From assembly GCA_005878955.1 (NCBI GenBank), contig VBMI01000097.1:1-49825 (forward strand): a DNA stretch of 49,825 nucleotides, written 5' to 3'. Below are positions 24,641-31,793 of this stretch, one piece after another (within the stretch, counting starts at the first letter, position 1; each line of letters begins with the position of its first letter). Made by a program: the position numbers and the translations under genes. Origin of the DNA: Methanobacteriota archaeon (GTDB taxonomy: Archaea > Thermoplasmatota > Thermoplasmata > RBG-16-68-12). The notes under the pieces were generated by a model. The model had not been told where the DNA came from and ran no database searches. It worked only from the letters and a program-made list of their open reading frames with translations.

Positions 24641-24665
24641 CCACGGTAACCGGTCGCCCGCGACG

Positions 24666-25961
24666 TTGGCGCGTATCGCGGTCATCGGCATGGGGTACAC
24701 GGGCCTGGGGACCTCAATCGCCCTTGCGAAGCGTGGGCACACGGTGACCTGCGTCGACACGAACCCCGAGAAGGTGACGCTCCTTTCGAAGGGGCGCTCG
24801 CCGCTCTTCGAGCCCGGGTTCAGCGGGGAGATCGCCGCCCTCTCGCGTCGCCACCGCTTGATCGCCTCAATCGACACTCCCGCCCCCGTCCGCGACGCGG
24901 ACATCATCTTCCTGTCGGTCGGGACGCCGTCCCAGCCCGACGGATCCCTGGACACGACCCAACTCGGGGCTGCATGTCTCTCCGTCGGGGAGGGGCTCCG
25001 CGGGCGGCGCCGGCAGCTCGTCGTCGTCAAGAGCACAGTCGTCCCCGGGACCACGGAATCTGTGGTAATCCCCGCCCTCGAATCGAAGTCCTCGCTCCAC
25101 GCCGGGGACTTCGGCGTCTGCGTGAACCCCGAGTTCCTGCGCGAAGGGCATGCCCTCGAGGACAGCCTGCGCCCCTCGCACATCGTCATTGGCGAACGGG
25201 ACCGCGCGAGCGGGAACGCCCTCCTGCGGATATACGCGGGGTTCGCTTGCCCGAAGGTCCGGACCTCGGTCCGCATCGCGGAGGCGGTGAAGTACGCCAC
25301 GAATGCTTTCCTCGCGACGAAGGTCACCTTCGCGAACGAACTCGCGAACATCTGCACCCGGCTCGGCCTCGATGTGGACGAGGTCCTTCGCGGGATGTCC
25401 CTCGATCCCCGGATCAACCCCCGCCACCTGGTCCCCGGCGTGGGGTTCGGGGGCTCGTGCTTCCCGAAGGACCTGCGGGCGCTCGTCAGCCTCTCCCGCG
25501 GCGTGGGGTACGAGCCGTTCCTCCTGACGACGACGCTCTCCGTGAACGAGCGGCAGCACATGGAGGCGGTCCGCCTCCTGGAGAACGAACTCCGCCCCCT
25601 CTCGGGGAAGCGGGTCGCGATCCTGGGCCTCGCGTTCAAGGGGGGGACGGACGATGTCCGCGAGTCGAAGGCGCTCGCCGTGGCCTCGGAGCTCCTCCTC
25701 CGCGGGGCGCATGTCGTCGGGTACGACCCGAAGGCCGCCGCGAACTTCACGAAGGCGTTCCGTGGCGTCGAGATCGCCGCGACCGTGGAGGACGCCCTCC
25801 GGGGTTCGGACGCGTGCATCATCCAAGCGGCGTGGCCCGAGTTCTCCCGCCTCGGGCCCAAACAGTTCGCACTGATGCAGACCCCCATCGTCATCGACGG
25901 GAGGCGGACCTGGACTCCGCGTCGCGTCCCCAAGGGGATCCGGTACCGCCGGATCGGCTGA
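24666..25961 (+). CDS. UDP-glucose/GDP-mannose 6-dehydrogenase family protein
   Basis: The start is TTG 24666, since LARIAVIGMGYTGLGTSIAL begins the NAD-binding fold immediately and a TATA-like box is well placed upstream. The product has 431 residues. It shows the G-M-G-Y-T-G dinucleotide loop, VGTPSQPDGSLD near residue 83, KSTVVPGTTE near 120, NPEFLREGHALEDSL near 152, the catalytic cysteine in VGFGGSCFPKDLRAL near 261, and LGLAFKGGTDDVRES near 323. These enzymes oxidise C6 of a nucleotide sugar in two NAD+ steps; with galU divergent to it, UDP-glucose to UDP-glucuronate is most likely, but UDP-GlcNAc or GDP-mannose cannot be excluded from motifs alone. Confidence 0.93.
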   Translation: MARIAVIGMGYTGLGTSIALAKRGHTVTCVDTNPEKVTLLSKGRSPLFEPGFSGEIAALSRRHRLIASIDTPAPVRDADIIFLSVGTPSQPDGSLDTTQLGAACLSVGEGLRGRRRQLVVVKSTVVPGTTESVVIPALESKSSLHAGDFGVCVNPEFLREGHALEDSLRPSHIVIGERDRASGNALLRIYAGFACPKVRTSVRIAEAVKYATNAFLATKVTFANELANICTRLGLDVDEVLRGMSLDPRINPRHLVPGVGFGGSCFPKDLRALVSLSRGVGYEPFLLTTTLSVNERQHMEAVRLLENELRPLSGKRVAILGLAFKGGTDDVRESKALAVASELLLRGAHVVGYDPKAAANFTKAFRGVEIAATVEDALRGSDACIIQAAWPEFSRLGPKQFALMQTPIVIDGRRTWTPRRVPKGIRYRRIG

Positions 25962-26032
25962 ACCACATTTCGAAACTCACACCTATCTATTGAAATACAA
26001 CCCGAGCCACCTTGTGTCACGGGAGTGCGACG

Positions 26033-26314
26033 ATGTTCGTGAAGTATGCGTGGCTGAAGGAACTCGACCTCCTGAAGCGGCGGGGCGAGAGGATGAGCGT
26101 GCGCGACCTCCGGACGGAGCTCGATTCGCGCGGGTTTCACGTCCCCGAGAAGGAGCTCTCGGACGATCTCCTGAAAATGCGGGACATCGGCCTCGTTGAA
26201 TCGGACCTACTCCCGTCGGCGGACGGGGCCGCGATCGCCGCTATGGACGACTTCTCTTCCGTCGCGATCACCGCGGCCGGCCTCCGGAAGCTCACCGCGA
26301 TCGTGAAGATCTAG
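26033..26314 (+). CDS. Small winged-helix-like protein, 93 aa
   Basis: ATG 26033 is preceded by GGGAG at good spacing; TTG 26012 is a longer alternative. The product reads as a compact helix-turn-helix domain: FVKYAWLKELDLLKRRGERM, then SVRDLRTELDSRGFHVPEKELSDD-like helices and a beta-wing region with ITAAGLRKL near the end. The L-x-K-M-R-D-I-G-L-V-E segment is typical of winged-helix DNA-binding proteins and of small archaeal regulators. It has no cysteines, metal ligands or membrane segment. It is a single gene between UDP-glucose dehydrogenase and the convergent archaeosortase. The DNA target is unknown. Confidence 0.7.
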   Translation: MFVKYAWLKELDLLKRRGERMSVRDLRTELDSRGFHVPEKELSDDLLKMRDIGLVESDLLPSADGAAIAAMDDFSSVAITAAGLRKLTAIVKI

Positions 26315-26326
26315 GCCTGCGGGCTC

Positions 26327-27526
26327 TCAGGGCGAGGCGGGGCTTCCTTCCCCCGCGTCGGACACCTTCATCGGACGATGGCACCGGGGGCACTCCTCGA
26401 CCGTCGCGGCGCAGGCGACGTGGTAGAACTTCCCGCACTCGCACCGGTACCCCGGGAGCGCGGGCGTCAGCGCGTCCGCGCAGATCCCGCACAGCACCCC
26501 GTGCTTCCGAGGGGCCACCGTCGGCTCGGGTGCCGGCCTCCGGACGTAGAACCGGAACACGATGCCCCAGAAGAGCGAGATCCACCCGAGGAAGATGATC
26601 CATCCAAGGTTCGAGTGGGCGATGAGGAGGTTCTGCACGCTCGCCTCCGGGGAACTACTGTACGCCCCGATCAGGACGATAAGGACCATCCGGAGGACGT
26701 TCGCGACGTAGCTCGTGGCGAACCCGATGGCGAGGAGGCCAAGCACCTTCGGCTCGAACCGCTCGTACTCCGTAAGGACGAACGCCACGAACGCGCTCGC
26801 GAAGATCCCGAAGCTGTAGATCCCCGAGCAGGCGGTCGTGATGATCACGGTCAGGGGGGTCCCGGACTTTGAGACGAACGTGAGGGCGGGCGCGTTCGCG
26901 CCCGGGAACGGCCCGACGGACGCCTGGACCCCGAGGAGGTTCAGGACCCATGCGGTCTGCGGGGCGAGGAGTGTCCAAGAGTAGATGTCCACGCTCCTCT
27001 CGAAGTCATTATAGTAGAGTCGGGCGAGGAGGAGGGGCACCACCAGGATCAGGATGAGCGCGGTCAGGAACGCGAGGACGAAATCCCCCTCGCGCCCAAA
27101 CCTGGAGGGGACGAACGGGTAGGCGAAGAGACCGGCCGCGAAGAGGAGCACGGCCGTGTCCTCCCAGCCCAGGGAGATCGCCCCGGGGACGCGGGCGTTG
27201 TACGCGAGGTCCGCGGCGATCACCGCGATCGCGATTGCCGGGAACCAGCGGACCGCCCGCCCCCCGAGGGTGACCCGGGCCAGGAAGCGGGAGGCGAGGG
27301 TCCGCCGGGGCTCAGCGGGCGCCCCCGACGGGGCGGACCGGAGCAGAAGGGCGAACACCGCGAGGCCGCCGACGAGGAACGGAAGGCCGATGAGGTTGAT
27401 CCGGGACTCCGCCGACGGGTTCAGGAGGAGGTCGAATCCCGCGAAGGCGAGGAGGAGGGCGGACAGGACCGAGGCCGTCGCGTGTCGACGGACGAGGCCC
27501 TGCACACGGGCCAGGTCGACCTTCAC
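26327..27526 (-). CDS. Archaeosortase/exosortase-family protein with C-terminal RING-like zinc finger
   Basis: The 399-residue protein has about 8-9 membrane helices and the three catalytic residues of exosortase/archaeosortase enzymes in order: Cys233 in TTACSGIYSFGIF, Arg279 in VANVLRMVLIVLIG and His304 in AHSNLGWIIF. These transpeptidase-like enzymes cut C-terminal sorting signals (PGF-CTERM type in ArtA) and join the protein to a membrane lipid. The subtype cannot be named. After residue 340 there is an extra domain with C-x2-C, C-x-C, H-x2-C and C-x2-C spacing (GVLCGICADAL to CPRCHRPM), a RING-like or treble-clef zinc site. I know of no standard archaeosortase with this tail. The start has a CTTATAG box about 29 nt upstream. 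No sorting-signal protein is complete in the window. Confidence 0.87.
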   Translation of the reverse strand: MKVDLARVQGLVRRHATASVLSALLLAFAGFDLLLNPSAESRINLIGLPFLVGGLAVFALLLRSAPSGAPAEPRRTLASRFLARVTLGGRAVRWFPAIAIAVIAADLAYNARVPGAISLGWEDTAVLLFAAGLFAYPFVPSRFGREGDFVLAFLTALILILVVPLLLARLYYNDFERSVDIYSWTLLAPQTAWVLNLLGVQASVGPFPGANAPALTFVSKSGTPLTVIITTACSGIYSFGIFASAFVAFVLTEYERFEPKVLGLLAIGFATSYVANVLRMVLIVLIGAYSSSPEASVQNLLIAHSNLGWIIFLGWISLFWGIVFRFYVRRPAPEPTVAPRKHGVLCGICADALTPALPGYRCECGKFYHVACAATVEECPRCHRPMKVSDAGEGSPASP

Positions 27527-27550
27527 AGAGGCTCGCCACGGGAGGGCGGC

Positions 27551-27560
27551 CTATAAGAGG
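27551..27560 (-). promoter_or_regulatory. Candidate TATA box of the archaeosortase gene
   Basis: CCTCTTATAG on the minus strand is about 29 nt before ATG 27526. Confidence 0.5.
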
Positions 27561-27643
27561 GTTTTCATGCGGATATCGCCGCGAGCGGGATCCGCGAGTC
27601 TCCTCACGTTCCGGGCTCTCGGCGGTGATAATCAACCGCGAAC

Positions 27644-27650
27644 GTTTATT
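27644..27650 (+). promoter_or_regulatory. Candidate TATA box of the first Roadblock gene
   Basis: GTTTATT lies about 27 nt before GTG 27675. This spacing is the main reason for choosing that start over ATG 27726. Confidence 0.5.
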
Positions 27651-27674
27651 CGAGCGGGTCACCGGTCACGCGCC

Positions 27675-28121
27675 GTGGCCGAGGCGGACCATGCGTTGAC
27701 CGAACTCGCGCGTCCCGGTGCCGAAATGAAGCCCATGTCGGCGCCGGAGGCGTCCCTCCAGGAGATCCTGGATCGCCTCGTAGCCTCGGTTCCAGGGACC
27801 GTGGGCGCCGTCGTCGCCCATCGCAACGGGCTCCCGATCGCCAGCTCCCTCCGCGCCCGCAAGCGGGTCGAACTCATCGCGGTGTCCGCGATGGCCGCCC
27901 TCGCGGTCGAGGCGGGGGCGAGCGTTGCGAGAAACCTTGACTACAAGGGGACGCCCAGCGTCACCGTGGAGGGCGGGACCTGGAAGGTCGTGGCGGCGTC
28001 CACTCCTATGGGTTCCGCCATCCTACTGATCATGCTGGAGGAGCCTGCGAACCTCGGACTCCTGAAGATGAGCCTCCCAGGTTTCCTGGGGGCGATCGAG
28101 GCTGAAATCGCGAAGCTCTGA
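27675..28121 (+). CDS. Roadblock/LC7-domain protein 1
   Basis: GTG 27675 fits a leaderless start; ATG 27726 and 27735 are alternatives. The 148-residue product is a single Roadblock/LC7 (MglB-like) domain: helix SLQEILDRLVASVPGTVG, strand AVVAHRNGLPIASSL with the typical D/N-G-L-P-I, helix RVELIAVSAMAALAVEAG, then SVTVEGGTWKVVAAST and AILLIMLEE strands and a last helix FLGAIEAEIAKL. Such proteins dimerise and act as platforms or GAPs for small Ras-like GTPases; no GTPase gene is in the window. It is similar to the gene at 29841 along its full length and partly to the gene at 28133. Confidence 0.85.
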   Translation: MAEADHALTELARPGAEMKPMSAPEASLQEILDRLVASVPGTVGAVVAHRNGLPIASSLRARKRVELIAVSAMAALAVEAGASVARNLDYKGTPSVTVEGGTWKVVAASTPMGSAILLIMLEEPANLGLLKMSLPGFLGAIEAEIAKL

Positions 28122-28132
28122 TGCCCTACCCC

Positions 28133-28966
28133 CTACGAGACGGGCGGGTTGATGAGTTCCTCGAGCAACTGGTCGAGGTTTTTCAGCTTGTTCGCGTCCC
28201 CGGCCCATGGGTCGAGGGCGCCAGGGTTCGATTGCTCGAAGGCCCCGAGGGCCCCGAGAGCGTGATCAAGGAAGCGCTCTCCCAGGGGACGGGAGCACAC
28301 GAGGGCCAGGCTCGTGTGGCTACCCCGGATGAGACGCACGTGGAAGTTCGCAAGTCGCACCTCCTCGAGGGCCCCACCCTTCCCCTGGAACGAGTCCCTC
28401 ACGAACTCCTGGACGACGACCAACATCGCCCCGAGGACGTCGCGATCCGTCGGATGGATCATCTTGCGGGAGAGGTGCGATATCAAGACCCCTCCCTGTG
28501 TGAGCAGGAACACCTCCTCGAGTCCGGATCCGGCAGAGGGAGGGACGAGGCCGAGCTCCACCTCCAGCCGCTTCGCGGCGGTCTCGATCTGGAGCTTCAC
28601 GAAGCCGAGGTTCGCCTCGGGCCGAACGACCACGATGAACGTCGCTTGGCCGCCCCCGAGGTCGCGGATCACGATCTTGGCGTCGTCGGACTCGAGGACG
28701 ACCGCCCGCGGCGGTTTCACCCCGATGAACTCGGACACCTTCCGGGCGGACTGCATCCCGAGGGTACCCATCGAGGCAACACTCAGGAGGTCGAACGGCT
28801 CTTTGAACCCGTTCGCGATCGGCAGGCCGTCCCGGTCCGCCACCGCGCTTCCACGGACGCCATCGACCTGGCGCTCGAAGGCTTCCAGGATTCCAGTGAT
28901 GCGGGATTCCGTCGTCAGCCCGCGTACGTGCACAGTCGCCGCGGATGCGACGGCGCCCCCGCTCAC
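28133..28966 (-). CDS. Roadblock/LC7-domain protein 2 with extra C-terminal domain
   Basis: The start is GTG 28966, preceded by GGGGGGAG. The 277-residue protein has a Roadblock domain in its first half (ITGILEAFERQVDGVRGSAVADRDGLPIANGF, with the D-G-L-P-I-A turn, then LLSVASMGTLGMQSARKV and the IVVVRPEANLGFVKLQIETA strand-helix). The second half (EVFLLTQGGVLISHLSRKM, then DVLGAMLVVVQEFVRDSF) is a different alpha/beta domain resembling a longin-, PAS- or GAF-like sensor. The two halves look like a sensor attached to a GTPase-regulating platform. The gene is convergent with the Roadblock 1 gene and ends 11 bases from it. Its partner is unknown. Confidence 0.75.
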   Translation of the reverse strand: MSGGAVASAATVHVRGLTTESRITGILEAFERQVDGVRGSAVADRDGLPIANGFKEPFDLLSVASMGTLGMQSARKVSEFIGVKPPRAVVLESDDAKIVIRDLGGGQATFIVVVRPEANLGFVKLQIETAAKRLEVELGLVPPSAGSGLEEVFLLTQGGVLISHLSRKMIHPTDRDVLGAMLVVVQEFVRDSFQGKGGALEEVRLANFHVRLIRGSHTSLALVCSRPLGERFLDHALGALGAFEQSNPGALDPWAGDANKLKNLDQLLEELINPPVS

Positions 28967-29050
28967 GGGTCTCCCCCCGCCGTCGGACCGGGAGAGGCGA
29001 CCCGCTCCCGTCTGACCCCCCCAGTTCGCATCCCTGATGGGACCGTGGGA

Positions 29051-29416
29051 CTAAGAGGGCGCTCCGAATTTCTTGCGGATCGTTCGCGGCACATATAGGG
29101 ACTTGAAGAGATAGTACATCGAAAGAAGGGTCGCAACGAACCAGGCGCAGCTGCCCGCCAGGCCGATGTAGGGGGCTCCCGGGACCCCGACATTCGCGGG
29201 CACCGCGGCCAGGAGGATGACGGCGAAGGCGAGAGAGAGCAGGAGGAACCCCCGGCCCACCTTGTCCAGGTTCAGGAAGAGGCGCGCGCCGAGGACCTCC
29301 TTCGGTAGACCCCGGAGGCTAAAGTAGAGGACGATCCCGAACGAGCTCAGGAGAGTCCAGCCACCGAGGAGAAACGCCGCGGACACCCCTCGGATGATCT
29401 CCACTTCCGTCGCCAT
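29051..29416 (-). CDS. Small membrane protein, four predicted helices
   Basis: 121 residues with four hydrophobic helices (GVSAAFLLGGWTLLSSFGIV, GRGFLLLSLAFAVILLAAVP, PYIGLAGSCAWFVATLLSMY and a weaker first/last segment) and a basic tail RTIRKKFGAPS, suggesting that the C-terminus is cytoplasmic. It starts at ATG 29416, with CTTTAGG about 32 nt upstream. No conserved motif is recognised; similar small proteins often accompany Roadblock signalling genes. It lies between two Roadblock genes on the minus strand. Confidence 0.7.
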   Translation of the reverse strand: MATEVEIIRGVSAAFLLGGWTLLSSFGIVLYFSLRGLPKEVLGARLFLNLDKVGRGFLLLSLAFAVILLAAVPANVGVPGAPYIGLAGSCAWFVATLLSMYYLFKSLYVPRTIRKKFGAPS

Positions 29417-29507
29417 GGCAGGACCCGCAAGCGGGCCTCCGGGGCCTAAAGCTGGCGTCTCGATTATCCCGAGTGATAGAGAGACCTCACCCTAACGGGG
29501 GTGCGCA

Positions 29508-29648
29508 TCAATCCGATACGACCCGGGGCATCGCCACGGCAGGGCAGTCGCACGTCCGTTCGACGAGGAGGGTCTCGAGGCTCCGATCCTGGTAGACGAT
29601 TGTCAGTAGTTTGCGGCACGTCGGACATCTCGACTCAAGGACGCCCAT
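29508..29648 (-). CDS. Candidate 46-aa zinc-ribbon-like protein
   Basis: The frame from ATG 29648 reads MGVLESRCPTCRKLLTIVY, then ends in a CDCP pair before VAMPRVVSD. The C-P-x-C and C-D-C pairs would bind one zinc ion, as in small ribbon proteins. ATTATT about 29 nt upstream could be a TATA box. The frame is open further upstream with no clear sign of coding, so the start is a guess. It is divergent to the Roadblock gene at 29841. The evidence is mainly the Cys pairs and the clean ending. Confidence 0.4.
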   Translation of the reverse strand: MGVLESRCPTCRKLLTIVYQDRSLETLLVERTCDCPAVAMPRVVSD

Positions 29649-29840
29649 CGACCATGCAGAGGTGATCGACAACGGAATAATCCTCGTGCCCGGTTCTCGC
29701 GGCGGATACTCTTCGTCATTTCGCTTTGTGATAATCGTGAGCGAACCCTTATTGTCGATGACTGCCGAACGGGGGACGGAGGGAAACGTCCTCTGGCCGA
29801 AACGGAGCTGGTCCAATCGCAGCGTTGGGCCCCCGCGCCC

Positions 29841-30215
29841 GTGCTCGACGCCCTCATCGGATACTTCCTCGGGTCCTGCCCTGAGGCGACGGGCGTCGTG
29901 GTCACGGGGCCGAACGGGATCCCGATTGCCAGCTCGTTGCCGCCCGAGGAACGGATCCAGCTCATCGCGGCGACCGCGATGGCGAACCTGGCCGCGTGGG
30001 CGGGTTCCGCCGTTGCGGCCAACCTCCGCCTCCCGGGGATGTCCGAGGTGACCCTGGGGGGGCCGACCTGGAAGATCATCCTCGCCTCGACGCCATCGCT
30101 CTCCGCGGGGTTGATCGTGACACTCGTAGAGGGCGCGGACGAGGCCCCGATCCACCGGGCCCTCCCCGGCCTCCTGCGGGAGGTCGACCGGAGCCTCGCG
30201 GGCCCCGCAATTTAG
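29841..30215 (+). CDS. Roadblock/LC7-domain protein 3
   Basis: GTG 29841 gives a 124-residue Roadblock domain: VLDALIGYFLGSCPEATGVV, the turn NGIPIASSL, RIQLIAATAMANLAAWAG, WKIILASTPSLSAGLIVTLV, and the final helix LPGLLREVDRSLAG. It is a clear paralogue of the gene at 27675. The frame is open upstream and reads LAETELVQSQRW, resembling VAEADHALTELA at the start of that paralogue, so the true start could be a CTG at 29793. It ends 2 bases before the convergent hydrolase gene. It is a likely partner for a small GTPase elsewhere in the genome. Confidence 0.8.
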   Translation: MLDALIGYFLGSCPEATGVVVTGPNGIPIASSLPPEERIQLIAATAMANLAAWAGSAVAANLRLPGMSEVTLGGPTWKIILASTPSLSAGLIVTLVEGADEAPIHRALPGLLREVDRSLAGPAI

Positions 30216-30217
30216 GG

Positions 30218-30742
30218 TTATCGCCACGTCCGCGCGAGCTCGCTCGTCGCAGTAATCTCGCCGAGGTAGTTCGTCTTGATGTAGTCGAGGCCGTCCCGGT
30301 GGGCGTCCTCCGTGAAGGACTCCACCCCGTCCTCGGGGATGACGGGATGATAGCCCCGGAAGAACGCGTCCGCGCTCGTGTGCCGGGCGCAGATGTTCGT
30401 GTGGAGCCCGACGATGACCAGGTTCTCCGCTCGGAACGATCTCAGCAAGGTGTCAAGCGAGGTCTCGAAGAACGCGCTGTACGTGCGCTTTTCCAGAACG
30501 GAGTCCCCTCTCCGCGCCTTCAGCGCGGGGATCACCTCGCCACCCGGCGTGCCCTGCATCGAGTGCGGGCCCCATACCTTCAGCTCGAAATCCGTCGGGA
30601 GATGGGCGTCGTTCACGTAGATCACGGGCACCCCCGCGCCCCGGGCCGCCCGGGCCAGCCGGCGGATGTTCGGGATGATCCGCTCCGCCCTCGGGCACGC
30701 AAGCTTCCCGGTGACGAAGTCGTTCACCATGTCGACGATCAC
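30218..30742 (-). CDS. Isochorismatase-family cysteine hydrolase
   Basis: The family core is present: MIVDMVNDFVTGKL (catalytic Asp near the start), VEKRTYSAFFETSLDTLL-like K-R-x-Y-S-A-F, and VGLHTNICARHTSADAFFRGY with the catalytic Cys in N-I-C. These enzymes hydrolyse nicotinamide, isochorismate, ureidoacrylate or similar. The substrate is not fixed. The annotated GTG (30742) clips the first strand: the frame is open to 30775 and reads SLKDALVIVDM, so a CTG start at 30757, giving L-K-D-A-L-V-I-V-D, would restore the usual M-K-x-A-L-x-x-I-D opening. A TTTATT element at 30791-30796 (minus strand) is about 36 nt before that CTG. Confidence 0.88.
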   Translation of the reverse strand: MIVDMVNDFVTGKLACPRAERIIPNIRRLARAARGAGVPVIYVNDAHLPTDFELKVWGPHSMQGTPGGEVIPALKARRGDSVLEKRTYSAFFETSLDTLLRSFRAENLVIVGLHTNICARHTSADAFFRGYHPVIPEDGVESFTEDAHRDGLDYIKTNYLGEITATSELARTWR

Positions 30743-30827
30743 GAGGGCGTCCTTCAGGCTGGTTCCCCCGCCCGCCTACGGCGCGGCGGGAATAAACATT
30801 GCGGCGGGCGGCGCGGGAGCGGGACGG

Positions 30828-30835
30828 TTTATATC
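30828..30835 (+). promoter_or_regulatory. TATA box of the PRPP synthetase gene
   Basis: TTTATATC is close to the archaeal box A consensus. It lies about 37 nt before GTG 30868, so the leader would be about 10 nt. Confidence 0.6.
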
Positions 30836-30867
30836 GTGCGCGGCCTTGCCTATCCCTGGGTGGCTCG

Positions 30868-31737
30868 GTGAAGGTCGTCGCGGGGTCCGCGAGCGTGGGC
30901 CTGGCCCGCGAACTCGCGAAGGCTGCGGGCGGCGAGTTCATCGAGGTCGCCTACGAGAAGCACCCCGGCGGGTTCCCCGACGGCGAGCGGTACGTGCGAA
31001 TCCTGGCCCCCCTCGAGGGGCAGCGCGTCGTCGTGGTCGCCACGACCCACCCGGACCCCAAAATCGTCGAGCTCCTGCTGCTCCTCGACGCCGTGCGGGA
31101 CCTGAAGCCCCGGCGGGTAACGCTCGTGATTCCCTACTTCGGATACGGCCGGCAGGACAAGCGGTTCGAACCCGGGGAGGCCCTCTCCGCCCGGGCGATC
31201 GCGCGCCACCTGCAGGAGGGGGCGGACGAACTGCTCACGATGGGACTCCACCATCCGGACCTCCTCACGTTCTTCGACATCCCCGCGCGCGAGGTGAGCG
31301 GGATGCCCGCCATCGGGCGGTATCTAGGGGGCCGCGAGGTGGACTTCGTCCTCGCGCCGGACGACGGGGCGGCACGCCACGCGAAGGAGGTGGCGGAGAC
31401 CTCCGGAATCCCCTGGGACGCCCTCGAGAAGACGCGGATCGACTCGTACACCGTGAAGTTCGACCCGAAGCGCCTCGACGTGCGGGGCCGCCGGGTGGCG
31501 ATCGTGGACGACGTGATCTCCACGGGCGGGACCGTGGCCCTGGCGGCGAGGGAAATGAAAGCACAGGGAGCGAAGCACGTCCTCGTCGCCGCCCTTCATG
31601 GGCTCTTCGTGGGGAACGCGTGGGACAAGCTCGCGGTGTGCGACGAGGTCGCGACCTCGGACACGATTCCGTCCCGCGCCACGAAGTTCTCCGTTGCACC
31701 GGAGTTCGCAGGGGCCCTTCGGAAGGGCGGCCCGTAG
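30868..31737 (+). CDS. prs: Ribose-phosphate pyrophosphokinase, archaeal type
   Basis: The start is GTG 30868, giving VKVVAGSASVGLARELA, the normal archaeal opening. The 289-residue product contains FPDGERYVRI near residue 39, IPYFGYGRQDKRF near 86 with the ATP-binding RQD-x-R, GLHHPDLLTFFDIP, and the PRPP-binding loop VAIVDDVISTGGT near 211. The enzyme makes PRPP from ATP and ribose 5-phosphate for nucleotide, His and Trp synthesis. The length (shorter than bacterial 310-320) fits archaeal class enzymes. It is a single gene with a strong TATA box, unrelated to the glycan clusters. Confidence 0.95.
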   Translation: MKVVAGSASVGLARELAKAAGGEFIEVAYEKHPGGFPDGERYVRILAPLEGQRVVVVATTHPDPKIVELLLLLDAVRDLKPRRVTLVIPYFGYGRQDKRFEPGEALSARAIARHLQEGADELLTMGLHHPDLLTFFDIPAREVSGMPAIGRYLGGREVDFVLAPDDGAARHAKEVAETSGIPWDALEKTRIDSYTVKFDPKRLDVRGRRVAIVDDVISTGGTVALAAREMKAQGAKHVLVAALHGLFVGNAWDKLAVCDEVATSDTIPSRATKFSVAPEFAGALRKGGP

Positions 31738-31793
31738 CCCGGGGGCCATATTTCACGTCGATGGCGGGTAGCAGCTGGTTGAGGCGAGGCCGT

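Noticed and set aside
17000-24650. Low-GC cassette considered as an integrated virus or transposon
   Set aside because: No integrase, transposase, terminal repeats, tRNA target or viral genes; the content is entirely glycan biosynthesis.
24285-24665. Extension of UDP-glucose dehydrogenase upstream of 24666
   Set aside because: It is antisense to galU; the Rossmann fold starts right after TTG 24666.
27156-27674. Extension of the Roadblock protein upstream of 27675
   Set aside because: It is antisense to the archaeosortase gene and Arg-rich; the promoter elements lie within it.
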